The notes under the pieces: generated by a model
Told to the model about the DNA's origin: nothing
Databases searched by the model: none
Seen by the model: only the letters and a program-made list of their open reading frames with translations
Program-made: the position numbers and the translations under genes
In this document: in pieces, positions 1 through 7,854 of the stretch
Position numbering within the stretch: the first letter of the stretch is position 1
How the letters are laid out: every line of letters starts with the position of its first letter
Assembly (NCBI GenBank): GCA_036399495.1
Contig: DASWMZ010000170.1
Location: 1 to 38,480 of the forward strand
From: Paradesertivirga sp036399495
Lineage (GTDB): Bacteria > Bacteroidota > Bacteroidia > Sphingobacteriales > Sphingobacteriaceae
Direction of reading: 5' to 3'
Length of the DNA stretch: 38,480 nt

Positions 1-540
1 TACCAGAAAACAATTTTCTCAATAGTCTCCGGTATTTCCAATAGCCGCATAATTAAAAAAATCGTTTTTAGCGACAAACACCATATTGCATTGGGCGACG
101 CTAACCAAATCAATTACACACAAATAAATCGAATTATAAGGGCAATAAACTTTATCGACCAAGCACGAAGGCAACAGTTGTTTTTAGTTAAGATTACCAT
201 GTACATTAGTGCTCTTGAGACTTTATTTATAGCAGAAAAGACCAAAGATGAAAAGGTGGCAATCAGTATGAGAGTCGGCGCATACTTGCAAGGCGCTCTA
301 AAAAACAAGCAACAAACTAAGGGATCTATTACAGAGGCTTATAACATACGGAGTAAATATATCCACGGGACGGATGACGACCTGTTGAACGATAAGAAGA
401 TTAAGAATATCTGCAATAAAATTGACAATATTCTCCGATTATGCTTCCAGCGAATTTTGAAAAGTGATAAAGCGTTGTTTCAAGACTCTGTTTTGCTGCC
501 GCCCTTTCTTCGAAAATTGGATAAAATCTATGAGGAGTAA
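1..540 (+). CDS. Apea-like HEPN-domain protein, 5'-truncated by window edge
   Basis: The frame is open from base 1, so the gene starts outside the window; the first in-window start-like codon is TTG at 91, but the coding frame continues upstream of it. The C-terminal ~120 residues resemble the Apea-like HEPN fold: a helix with ALETLF, then a conserved Arg-containing segment, and the RSKYIHG motif (the RxxxxH signature of HEPN RNases and HEPN-like proteins). A hairpin terminator follows the stop directly. HEPN proteins of this type are often in defence or mobile regions, and a recombinase remnant lies just downstream, which fits an accessory location. The specific substrate is unknown, and assignment rests on the motif and helical pattern only. 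Confidence 0.6.
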   Translation, partial: YQKTIFSIVSGISNSRIIKKIVFSDKHHIALGDANQINYTQINRIIRAINFIDQARRQQLFLVKITMYISALETLFIAEKTKDEKVAISMRVGAYLQGALKNKQQTKGSITEAYNIRSKYIHGTDDDLLNDKKIKNICNKIDNILRLCFQRILKSDKALFQDSVLLPPFLRKLDKIYEE

Positions 541-541
541 G

Positions 542-567
542 AGCCTCTTTGCCAGAGGCTTTCTTTT
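542..567 (+). terminator. Intrinsic terminator after HEPN gene
   Basis: AGCCTCT (542-548) pairs perfectly with AGAGGCT (554-560) across a 5-nt loop and is followed by TTCTTTT. It begins 1 nt after the TAA of the HEPN gene. Confidence 0.8.
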
Positions 568-618
568 ATCGTGTATCCGCTGCGCTGATTTCTTAAAGCT
601 TCCTCAAATTGAATAAGG

Positions 619-1042
619 TCAATCATTTAACGCTCTTCGGTCATTTTCTACTTCGGGAGCGGCTAAGTAAAAAGCCAGCATGATTTTATTCTCAGGAATT
701 TCAAGGTTTAGCGGCTGTTCAACTGCTTGAGGCTCTATCTCTAATTTCATTAATACAGAAATCATTTGATAAGCATCCCCTGCATTCCGGCTAAACCGAT
801 CCCATTTAGTGAATAGTATAAGATCGGCTCCTCGGCCTTTGTCTTTCGAATTTCAGACAAATACTGAGTCCATTTTGGGCGATTGAAAGTCTTGGCAGAA
901 TGGTCTTCAAATATGACTTTCCTAACTCTTATAAATTAATCTCGCAATATTTTCTTAGGCGTTCATCTTGGTCTTTTTGTGAATATCCCTTATCCGCCTG
1001 TTCATCCGTGCTGACACGAATATAGAGGTCCGCTGTCTTCAT
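619..1042 (-). pseudogene. Serine recombinase (resolvase family) pseudogene, frameshifted and truncated
   Basis: Read on the minus strand from ATG at 1042, the sequence gives MKTADLYIRVSTDEQ, the N-terminal catalytic motif of large serine recombinases with Ser in RVS, then a stop after about 35 codons. Shifting frame recovers further pieces of the same domain: an EDHSAKTFNRPKWTQYL-like segment, a DLILFTKWDRFSRNAGD-like segment, and LAFYLAAPEVENDRRALN. A stop then ends the homology near residue 120-130, so the C-terminal DNA-binding part is absent. At least two frame changes and the missing C-terminus mark it as dead. The start overlaps the stop of the small ORF upstream by 4 nt (ATGA), as in a coupled pair. 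It is the remnant of a mobile element. Confidence 0.8.
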
Positions 1043-1221
1043 TTGTAAGTGTTTTCGTTATAGGTGTTTGTGTGTGGAATGTGTTGATTCACACCTAATT
1101 TAGCCATTTTGTACATAAAGTCCAAAATTAGTTGAGCTTCTTCCAGGCTCACAATTGTGCCATGTTCTTTAAGTATTTTGACTGCTTTTTCAGCCGTCAC
1201 AGACCGTTTATTCTGTAGCAT
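1039..1221 (-). CDS. Small recombinase-associated protein (60 aa)
   Basis: A 60-residue ORF, mostly predicted helical (EKAVKILKEHG, EEAQLILDFMYKMAKLGV), whose stop overlaps the recombinase start in an ATGA arrangement. From memory, similar small proteins lie just upstream of Bacteroidota serine recombinases; this could not be checked by search. A purine-rich GGAGGCGGAGG run lies directly upstream of the ATG, an unusually strong Shine-Dalgarno for this phylum and more typical of mobile DNA. The partner recombinase is broken, so this ORF may be intact but orphaned. Function is unknown; a regulatory or accessory role in recombination is only a guess. Confidence 0.55.
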   Translation of the reverse strand: MLQNKRSVTAEKAVKILKEHGTIVSLEEAQLILDFMYKMAKLGVNQHIPHTNTYNENTYK

Positions 1222-1556
1222 AAAACCTCCGCCTCCCGTTAAAAAGAGTAAATCTGCACCGATTTTACCGATACTACTCGCAAGGATAGCGCAAGGTGCG
1301 AGCGATTTTAAATGAAAAAATAACTTATCATACTCTAAGAATGCGTCATATGTTCAAAACCGTTAGGGAGATGATTATCAAAATATCGAAAGCGCCTGCC
1401 ATAAGGATTAAAAAGCCTTAATTATTTCGATGCACCTACCGTTTCCATTGCGAACGTTAATGAATCAACCTTCTCACTTTTGAAAAACAGTTCACAAAAG
1501 ACTGAACAAGATTCGCAGCAGCCGAACATTAACGACTGGCCCTCGTGCAGCGGGCA

Positions 1557-1590
1557 GCAAGACGTATTTTCGTATACGAAAATATCTTGC
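1557..1590. repeat. Strong palindrome (perfect 20-bp core)
   Basis: The core at 1565-1584 is perfectly palindromic (TATTTTCGTA followed by TACGAAAATA). It is flanked by GCAAGA (1557-1562) and TCTTGC (1585-1590), which also pair, leaving CG at 1563-1564 as a bulge. An outer pair TGCAGCG (1546-1552) / CGCTGCA (1611-1617) and a nearby ACTTCG/CGAAGT hairpin (1607-1630) surround it. It could be a recombination site, an operator, or a relic of a small transposon end. Confidence 0.6.
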
Positions 1591-2043
1591 CGTCCTTGAG
1601 GCCGGGACTTCGCTGCAGAACTTGCGAAGTCTTTAACTCTTTAAATGTATATAGCCGATGTATTTTCAGCAACCCGGCTCTAACTGCACTATGGAGTTTG
1701 TTGGCAAATTGCTTAAATAAAGCAAATGTGTTCGTATAGATAATTACCTCAATTTATATTATAAAACGGCATAATTTTCATTGATCGTATAAATAATACT
1801 TCAGTTTCAGAATTTCATCACGTTATTATAAGAAATGTCAACTAAGAATTAAATTTAGTCGATTTTCCGCTTTATCTAACCAATTAAACAGAATAATAAT
1901 TAAATAAAATCTTAATTCTTGAAATGTACTAATTATTATATCAGTTTAAAGCGATATTTTAACTAAATAAAGTAAGTTCTGAACTTTTTTATTATTTATT
2001 TGAATAAAAAACTAATAAAGTTTTAATTAATATAAAATTATGC

Positions 2044-2051
2044 TACTATTG
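2044..2051 (+). promoter_or_regulatory. Possible -7 element for urtA
   Basis: TACTATTG matches the Bacteroidota TAnnTTTG -7 consensus at 7 of 8 positions. About 20 nt upstream is only a T-rich run rather than a clear TTTG. Transcription from here would give a leader of roughly 50 nt before the urtA ATG. This is a weak prediction. Confidence 0.3.
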
Positions 2052-2104
2052 TCATAAATAATTCAACAGTATTTAATCTTATTCACAAATTTAACCTCAA
2101 AAAC

Positions 2105-3337
2105 ATGAAAAAATCACATTTTGTTCTCTTTTTAACGCTAATTGCACTGGGTTTTTCCTCTTGTAGCTCAACTCAAAGTGCTTCAACTGAAGACTCTGAC
2201 TCCGGATCTGTAAAAGTTGGGGTTCTTCACTCACTTAGCGGCACCATGGCTATTTCAGAAACAGATTGTAAAAACGCAACATTAATGGCCATTGATGAAA
2301 TCAATGCTGCTGGCGGCTTACTGGGAAAAAAAATTGAAGCAGTAGTAGAAGACGGCGCATCCGACTGGCCTACATTTACAGAGAAAGCAACAAAATTAAT
2401 AGACAACGATGCGGTTGCAGCTGTATTTGGATGTTGGACATCTTCCAGCAGGAAAGCGGTTCTGCCGGTATTTGAATCAAAAAACAACCTACTTTTCTAT
2501 CCTGTACAATATGAGGGCATGGAAGCATCAAAAAATGTGGTTTATACAGGGGCTGCTCCTAACCAGCAAATCTTGCCTGCAGTAGATTACTTAATCGGCC
2601 TAGGTAAAAAGAAGTTTTTTCTGGTGGGTTCTGATTATGTATTCCCACGCACAGCCAATAAAATTATCAAAGCCAAATTAGCTAAAGCTGGTGTAGAACT
2701 GGTTGGTGAAGAATATGCGCCTCTTGGTCATACAGAATTTTCAACAATGGTTCAAAAAGTAAAAGCTTCTGGTGCCGATGCTGTTTTAAATACCATTAAC
2801 GGAGACAGCAACATTGGTTTCTTCAAACAAATGGCTTCGAATGGCTTAATATCTCCGAAGGTAGTTTGCATGTCATTTTCTATTGCCGAAGTGGAATTAA
2901 AAGGTATCGGGGTAGACATCATGAAAGATCAATTAACTGCATGGAACTATTTCATGAGCATGCCGGGCGAAAAAAATACTGCCTTTATTAAAGCCTATCA
3001 GGCTAAATACGGTGCAGATAAAGTAACTGATGACCCTATCGAGGCTGCTTATTTCGGAGTATATCTTTGGGCTGAGGCTGTTAAAAAAGCAGGAACTTTT
3101 GAAACAGATAAAGTTCGTCAGGCAATTGGCGGCGTAAGTTATGATGCGCCGGAAGGCAAAGTAACAGTAGATCCGATCACTAATCACACCATCAAAAACT
3201 TTATGATTGGTAAAGCGAATGCACAGGGACAGTTTGACATCGTATTTAAATCAGACACGATGATTAAAGCAGAGCCATTCCCTTCCTTGGTTACTACTCA
3301 AAAAGTTATTGCACCAGGTAATATTGCCGCCAGATAA
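2105..3337 (+). CDS. urtA: Urea ABC transporter, substrate-binding lipoprotein UrtA
   Basis: Periplasmic binding protein of the UrtA/type I branched-chain-like family that captures urea for the UrtBCDE permease. Residues 1-19 form a signal sequence ending in GFSSC, giving a lipidated Cys20, so the protein is probably a lipoprotein. The mature domain starts KVGVLHSLSGTMAISE, the hallmark start of this family, and carries GCWTSSSRKAVLPVFE and LLFYPVQYEGMEASKNVVYTG, which resemble UrtA more than amino-acid binding proteins. At 410 residues it has the usual length. It is first in a plus-strand cluster with urtBCDE and all urease genes, which strongly supports urea as the substrate. Confidence 0.92.
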   Translation: MKKSHFVLFLTLIALGFSSCSSTQSASTEDSDSGSVKVGVLHSLSGTMAISETDCKNATLMAIDEINAAGGLLGKKIEAVVEDGASDWPTFTEKATKLIDNDAVAAVFGCWTSSSRKAVLPVFESKNNLLFYPVQYEGMEASKNVVYTGAAPNQQILPAVDYLIGLGKKKFFLVGSDYVFPRTANKIIKAKLAKAGVELVGEEYAPLGHTEFSTMVQKVKASGADAVLNTINGDSNIGFFKQMASNGLISPKVVCMSFSIAEVELKGIGVDIMKDQLTAWNYFMSMPGEKNTAFIKAYQAKYGADKVTDDPIEAAYFGVYLWAEAVKKAGTFETDKVRQAIGGVSYDAPEGKVTVDPITNHTIKNFMIGKANAQGQFDIVFKSDTMIKAEPFPSLVTTQKVIAPGNIAAR

Positions 3338-3374
3338 TTAACGCTTCATTCAAAACTTCCTAATCAAAAACAAC

Positions 3375-4181
3375 ATGAAAAAAATATTATTCTCTCTCCT
3401 TATACTTTCACTGTGTACTTCTTCTCTTTTTGCAGGAGAAGAAGATAAAGACACCATCGTCGTAAGTCCAAAAGTTAAAATCAATGTTTCAGCAGCTATT
3501 AAAAATCAGCATTACTGGAGAGGCTACGCCGTAGCAACATCTCCTTTGATGACCAGCATGGTCAGTGTAATTACAAAAAGCGGTTTTGAGATTGGTACCT
3601 GGAACGGCTTTGGTCTTGATGGCGGGTTTAAAGATGTAGATACTTACATCTCCTACTCAAAAGGTGGTTTTTCTATCGCCTTATGGGATGTATACAATTT
3701 CAGTGATTACGACATCAGCTCCGCAAGTTTTCCGTATGGAAACTTTGGTAATAGTAATTATTTCAATTATTCAGGAAAAGGCAGACATTTTATAGATGCT
3801 TCTATTGGATACGCCGTACCACGAACTAAACTCAGTCTTTTTCTGGCTACAATTGTTGCAGGAAGAGATATTAACAAGAACGGAGACAGTGCCTACTCTA
3901 CCTATTTTAAAACTTCATACGGCCTAACGGCCGGTGATGTTAGCATAACACCTTATACTTCTGTTGGATTTGCTTTAAACAGCATTGAGGGTGAAAACTT
4001 TTGGAAATGGACGAAAGATGCAGGGAAAAACACTTCAAACTTCAATTTTAGTGAGGTGGGTATCAATTTCAGCAAGCCGATAAAAATCTCAGAAAAAGTG
4101 AGCATCGGCGCAAGTGCTGGTTTTGTAGTAAGCCCGGTAAATAAAACCGCTTCGGGCCTTTTTGGGATTACTTTATTTTAA
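3375..4181 (+). CDS. Outer-membrane beta-barrel protein in urea transporter locus
   Basis: A 268-residue secreted protein with a signal peptide (residues 1-20, ending SLFA before GEED) and alternating hydrophobic/polar strands through the mature part. It ends in ITLF, a terminal aromatic residue as in the C-terminal beta-signal of outer-membrane barrels. The start (AAIKNQHYWRGYAVATSPLM) recalls the WRG/RG opening of the Gcw_chp (TIGR02001) type of putative porins. The gene lies 37 bp after urtA and before urtB, and a terminator follows it, so urtA and this gene may form a highly expressed pair. A role as an outer-membrane urea entry channel is inferred from position; the fold class is fairly safe, the substrate is not. 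Confidence 0.7.
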   Translation: MKKILFSLLILSLCTSSLFAGEEDKDTIVVSPKVKINVSAAIKNQHYWRGYAVATSPLMTSMVSVITKSGFEIGTWNGFGLDGGFKDVDTYISYSKGGFSIALWDVYNFSDYDISSASFPYGNFGNSNYFNYSGKGRHFIDASIGYAVPRTKLSLFLATIVAGRDINKNGDSAYSTYFKTSYGLTAGDVSITPYTSVGFALNSIEGENFWKWTKDAGKNTSNFNFSEVGINFSKPIKISEKVSIGASAGFVVSPVNKTASGLFGITLF

Positions 4182-4184
4182 CCT

Positions 4185-4226
4185 AAAGAGCTTCCCGGAT
4201 TTATACTTTCCGGGAGCTCTTTCTTT
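4185..4226 (+). terminator. Intrinsic terminator between the barrel gene and urtB
   Basis: AAAGAGCT plus CCCGG (4185-4198, one bulged T) pairs with CCGGG plus AGCTCTTT (4210-4222), followed by CTTTTC. It lies only 13-54 nt before the urtB start, inside what otherwise looks like one operon, so it probably reduces read-through from urtA and the barrel gene into the permease genes. Confidence 0.8.
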
Positions 4227-4238
4227 TCATAACCAATT

Positions 4239-5132
4239 ATGGAAGACCTCATTTCATTCTTTTTTAACGGATTAAGTATCAGTTCCATTTTGCTGCTTAT
4301 TGCTTTGGGCTTAAGTATTGCATTCGGAATGATGGGTGTGATAAACTTCGCGCATGGCGAGTTTATCATGATTGGAAGCTACAGTAGTTACATTATTGGT
4401 TTAATGTTGAATAACCAAGCTACCTGGTGGAGCCTTTCTATCTCATTCATTCTATCTTTTTTACTGGCTGCTATTATTGGCTTTGTTTTTGAGCGCCTGG
4501 TTATCCGGCGACTTTACGGAAGGCCGCTCGACAGTATTTTAGCCACTTGGGGAATCAGTTTGATCTTACAGCAAACAGCCCGAAGCATTTTCGGAGCCAA
4601 CAATGTGGAAGCTTCAATTCCCAAGGTATTAACCGGAGGATTGCACCTTACATCTACCCTAATATTGCCTTATAATCGTATGCTCATTTTTGGGGTTTGT
4701 CTATTCATCTGCATCGGGGTATACTATTTCTTGTACAAGACTGCGAAGGGAAGAATCTTGCAAGCCGTAATGCAAAATCGTTCTATGGCTGCATGTATGG
4801 GCGTTCAAACCAAAAAGGCGGATGCTCTTACGTTCTCTATCGGATGCGGGATTGCCGGTATTGCCGGTGTTTGCGTTTCTATGTTAGGCTCTATCGGCCC
4901 TTCTACTGGCCAAAATTATATTATCGACGCGTTTTTAGTGGTAATTCTTGGCGGCATTGGCGGCTTAAGGGGAACCATTTTAGGTGCGTTTTTAATAGGG
5001 ATGTGTAATCCTTTTATCGAATATTTTACCACATCGAGCATGGCAAAAGTGCTCTTGCTCACCATGGTAATCATCGTATTACAGTTTAAACCTCAAGGGT
5101 TATCGCCCATGAAAGACAGAAGTATAGATTAG
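4239..5132 (+). CDS. urtB: Urea ABC transporter permease UrtB
   Basis: Inner-membrane permease of the LivH/UrtB family, 297 residues, strongly hydrophobic with about eight membrane segments. Family features include GLSIAFGMMGVINFAHGEF near the N-terminus, the ATWGISLILQQTARSIFGANN segment characteristic of UrtB, and the EAA-like cytoplasmic loop ending in VVILGGIGGLRGTILGAFLIG. It pairs with UrtC to form the membrane channel. Many UrtB proteins from other phyla have a long N-terminal extension; it is absent here. The gene is followed by urtC after 11 bp. Confidence 0.9.
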   Translation: MEDLISFFFNGLSISSILLLIALGLSIAFGMMGVINFAHGEFIMIGSYSSYIIGLMLNNQATWWSLSISFILSFLLAAIIGFVFERLVIRRLYGRPLDSILATWGISLILQQTARSIFGANNVEASIPKVLTGGLHLTSTLILPYNRMLIFGVCLFICIGVYYFLYKTAKGRILQAVMQNRSMAACMGVQTKKADALTFSIGCGIAGIAGVCVSMLGSIGPSTGQNYIIDAFLVVILGGIGGLRGTILGAFLIGMCNPFIEYFTTSSMAKVLLLTMVIIVLQFKPQGLSPMKDRSID

Positions 5133-5143
5133 CTGAAACCGAT

Positions 5144-6214
5144 ATGAAGAAGCAAAAATTAATTATTAGTGCATTACTTATCCTGTTGATAGTGATGCCT
5201 TTACTTTTGAGTGATTTCAGGCTTTCGCTGCTTAGCAAGTTCCTTGTTTTCAGTATTGTAGCCATTTCTATCAATTTATTATGGGGATATACCGGTATTC
5301 TTAGCCTGGGTCACGGAGTTTATTTCGCTTTGGGCGGATATGCTATGGCAATGTATTTAAAACTGCAGGCGCAGCCGCTGCCGGATTTTATGGAATGGTC
5401 AGGCGTAACAGAGCTTCCTTGGTTTTGGAAGCTATTCCAATCACTGCCCATTGCATTAGCAATGGTGGTGCTGCTGCCGGTTAGTTTGGCTTTGCTGGTA
5501 GGCATTCCTTTGTTTAAATCGGGAACAAAAGGTGTTTATTTCACGATATTGAGTCAGGCTATAACACTAATTGTAGGAATTTTATTTGTAGGGCAGCAAG
5601 CCTACACCGGCGGAACCAATGGTATTACCGGCTTTAGCGGCTTCTTGGGTTTTAGTATGAACGATCCTAAGCTGGTGAAAGTATTATATTTCTTATCGGC
5701 TTTCATGCTGATTGCAGTGTACATACTCAGCCGCTTCATGCTGAAAACACATGGCGGAACAATTATTCAGGCGATAAGGGACAGGGAAACACGTTTGCGT
5801 TTTCTCGGATATCCAACCGATTGGTTTAAGATTGTTATCCTGGCCACCTCAGCGGGCATTGCCGGAGTTGCAGGGGCTATATTTGTGCCGATTGTAGGAA
5901 TTATTTCTCCCTCATCAATGAGCATTCTGGCATCTACAGAATTTGCTATTTGGGTTGCAATTGGCGGTCGCGCCACGTTGTTAGGTCCGATTGTAGGAGC
6001 CATTGTTGTGAATATCGCTAAAACCGGTTTCTCTGAGTCGATGCCCGATTTCTGGTGGTACTTCTACGGCTTTTTATTCATCGCAGCAACCCTGATCTTC
6101 CCGAAAGGAATCGTTGGAAGTATCCAGGAAAAATGGGCGAAAAGAAAAGCTGCTGCTCCACAATTGAAGGAAGTAATCGAAGAAGTCCCGAATGTACCTA
6201 TCCCAGTAACCTAA
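5144..6214 (+). CDS. urtC: Urea ABC transporter permease UrtC
   Basis: Second permease subunit, LivM/UrtC family, 356 residues. It has the conserved NLLWGYTGILSLGHGVYFALGGYAMAMY segment after the first helices, GGTNGITGF in the periplasmic loop and the IWVAIGGRATLLGPIVGAIVVN segment that contacts the ATPases. A hydrophilic tail of about 30 residues ends the protein. It lies 11 bp after urtB and 7 bp before urtD, so the genes are almost certainly co-transcribed. Confidence 0.92.
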   Translation: MKKQKLIISALLILLIVMPLLLSDFRLSLLSKFLVFSIVAISINLLWGYTGILSLGHGVYFALGGYAMAMYLKLQAQPLPDFMEWSGVTELPWFWKLFQSLPIALAMVVLLPVSLALLVGIPLFKSGTKGVYFTILSQAITLIVGILFVGQQAYTGGTNGITGFSGFLGFSMNDPKLVKVLYFLSAFMLIAVYILSRFMLKTHGGTIIQAIRDRETRLRFLGYPTDWFKIVILATSAGIAGVAGAIFVPIVGIISPSSMSILASTEFAIWVAIGGRATLLGPIVGAIVVNIAKTGFSESMPDFWWYFYGFLFIAATLIFPKGIVGSIQEKWAKRKAAAPQLKEVIEEVPNVPIPVT

Positions 6215-6221
6215 AAGAACT

Positions 6222-6977
6222 ATGCAAGTAGAAAATCCAATTGTAAGTCTCCATCAGGTTGAGGTTAACTTTGACGGATACAAAGCGGTAAACGATGTAA
6301 CCATAGACTTTCCGGCTAAAGGGGTCCATTTCATTATAGGCCCCAACGGAGCAGGTAAAACCACTATTCTGGATGTCATTTGCGGTCGCGTAAAAGCAGC
6401 TAAAGGCAAAGTAGTTTACCAACAAATAAAAGAGATTCAGAATCTTAAGCCCGAAAAAATAGTGCACCTGGGAATTAGCAGGAAGTTTCAAAATCCTACT
6501 ATTTTCCCGACTCAAACGGTGTATCAGAATATGAAGCTGGCGATCATCAGCGGCAGAAGCCCTTTCTGGTATTTGATCCAAACCAAACTTTCGGAAACGC
6601 AGAAGCAGAAGATTGATGAGGTTTTAGATTCGCTGGATCTTTTGCCTTATAAATCTGCGATATCCGGCAGTTTATCGCATGGACAAAAACAATGGCTCGA
6701 AATCGCGATGGCCATCATCAACGAGCCGGATCTGCTTTTAGTGGACGAGCCCATTGCCGGGATGACGCCCAAAGAGCGAAACAAAACCGGTGAGTTGTTA
6801 CAGAAAATAGGCCGGGAACGAACCGTATTTGTGGTTGAGCACGATATGAAGTTTGTGAAAAACTTCTCTTCGGCCGTTACCGTGATGCATGAAGGACGAA
6901 TTATTTGTCGCGGTGACTTTGCTGATGTAGTGAATAACCAGGAAGTGATTGAGATTTATTTAGGCAGGCAGGAGTAG
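6222..6977 (+). CDS. urtD: Urea ABC transporter ATP-binding protein UrtD
   Basis: Cytoplasmic ABC ATPase of the LivG/UrtD family, 251 residues. Walker A GPNGAGKT is at 40-47, the signature is LSHGQ (151-155, His in place of the usual Gly, as is common in UrtD), Walker B is LLLVDEP near 171-177, and an EHDM switch-His motif follows. It works with UrtE to power urea import. A 112-bp gap containing 7-bp-periodic repeats separates it from urtE, whereas the preceding genes are tightly packed. Confidence 0.93.
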   Translation: MQVENPIVSLHQVEVNFDGYKAVNDVTIDFPAKGVHFIIGPNGAGKTTILDVICGRVKAAKGKVVYQQIKEIQNLKPEKIVHLGISRKFQNPTIFPTQTVYQNMKLAIISGRSPFWYLIQTKLSETQKQKIDEVLDSLDLLPYKSAISGSLSHGQKQWLEIAMAIINEPDLLLVDEPIAGMTPKERNKTGELLQKIGRERTVFVVEHDMKFVKNFSSAVTVMHEGRIICRGDFADVVNNQEVIEIYLGRQE

Positions 6978-6980
6978 GTT

Positions 6981-7083
6981 TTGAGATGGGAGTTAAGAAT
7001 CAATATATTAGAAGCAAGAGTCAAGAGCCTGTTTGTTGCCGATTTGCAGGCCTTTTACCTTTTACCTTTACCCTTTCACCTTA
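6981..7083. repeat. Heptamer-periodic inverted repeat element (urtD-urtE gap)
   Basis: The left arm (6981-7029) can be cut into seven 7-bp units, six of which have GA at columns 3-4 (pattern nnGAnnn). The right arm (7049-7083) is five units of the pattern nnCCTTT, for example TACCTTT twice. The arms are purine- and pyrimidine-rich respectively and so roughly complementary, and a short GCCTG/CAGGC stem lies in the centre. The same period-7 design appears at 37499-37578 and inside bioA. Confidence 0.65.
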
Positions 7084-7089
7084 TAATAT

Positions 7090-7788
7090 ATGTTTTCAAT
7101 AAGCAATCTTACAGCAGGGTATTCGGATGAAACGGCTGCTATCCATAATATTAATTTAAGTATTCCTAAAAATGAAATAGGAGCCGTAATTGGAAGCAAT
7201 GGCGCAGGTAAAACTACGCTGTTGAAATCCATTATGGGTTTAATCAACAGCAGCGGTGGCGACGTGAAAATTGAAGGAAGCTCAATTTGCGGTTTATCAT
7301 CGGAAGAAAGAGCAAGACTGGGAATTGCTTACGTACCACAAGGACGTTTAATTTTCCCTTACCTCACGGTTGAAGAAAACCTTTTGCTGGGATGCGAGAT
7401 CAGGAAAATGAATACCGGTCAGGCTAAAGAAATTGCCTATTCTTTTTTTCCGGCATTGGCAGGTATTAAGCAGCGGAAAGGCGGGATGTTGAGCGGCGGA
7501 CAGCAGCAGCAATTAGCGATTGCACGCATGTTGGTAGTAAAACCGAAGCTTTTATTATTAGATGAACCGGCAGAAGGCATCCAGCCGAATGTGGTTCAGG
7601 AAATCGGGCGGATATTAAAAAAAGTATCTACCGAGATGAATATTACGGTTTTATTAGTCGAGCAATTTGTAGGTTTTGCTTTAAATCTGGCCCAATCTTA
7701 TTACTATATGCAGGGTGGCGAAATTCTAAAAAATGGTGTGATTAATGATGGAAACCGCAAAGAAGTGATGGAAAGTATTAAGCTGTAA
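7090..7788 (+). CDS. urtE: Urea ABC transporter ATP-binding protein UrtE
   Basis: Cytoplasmic ABC ATPase of the LivF/UrtE family, 232 residues. Walker A GSNGAGKT is at 35-42, YVPQGR forms the Q-loop, the signature LSGGQ is at 134-138, and Walker B LLLLDEP is followed by AEGIQPNVV, which closely matches the DEPTEGIQP signature that separates UrtE from LivF. It completes the five-gene urea transporter. The ATG was chosen because it leads straight into the conserved first strand. No terminator is evident after it; ureA starts 222 bp downstream. Confidence 0.93.
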   Translation: MFSISNLTAGYSDETAAIHNINLSIPKNEIGAVIGSNGAGKTTLLKSIMGLINSSGGDVKIEGSSICGLSSEERARLGIAYVPQGRLIFPYLTVEENLLLGCEIRKMNTGQAKEIAYSFFPALAGIKQRKGGMLSGGQQQQLAIARMLVVKPKLLLLDEPAEGIQPNVVQEIGRILKKVSTEMNITVLLVEQFVGFALNLAQSYYYMQGGEILKNGVINDGNRKEVMESIKL

Positions 7789-7854
7789 TTCAGTCATCGA
7801 AAAACTACAAAGCCTCTTTTAATTGCCGACAACTATCGAATCACCTGGTAAGCT

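Larger units (their letters stand above)
1222..2104. other. Non-coding, AT-rich region with inverted repeats
   Basis: No convincing gene is seen in these 883 bp. The left part (1270-1640) is mixed in composition and rich in inverted repeats (CTCGCA/TGCGAG near 1280, the palindrome at 1557-1590). From about 1740 to 2100 it becomes very AT-rich and probably carries the upstream region of urtA. The change in composition fits a junction between mobile-element remains and the urea locus. Confidence 0.6.

Noticed and set aside
1..540. Toxin-antitoxin pair with the HEPN protein
   Set aside because: No MNT or other antitoxin partner is visible next to it within the window, and the upstream side is cut off.
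537..627. Short minus-strand ORF after the recombinase remnant
   Set aside because: About 30 codons, running through the terminator hairpin; probably not coding.
1546..1640. Integron attC site
   Set aside because: The structure is palindromic, but the required RYYYAAC/GTTRRRY ends could not be found, and no integron integrase is present.
1545..1739. 64-codon ORF across the palindrome
   Set aside because: It reads through an inverted repeat, has an odd Arg/Cys-rich composition, and matches no family I recognise.
6981..7083. CRISPR array
   Set aside because: The units are 7 bp, there are no spacers of 30-40 bp, and no cas gene is present.
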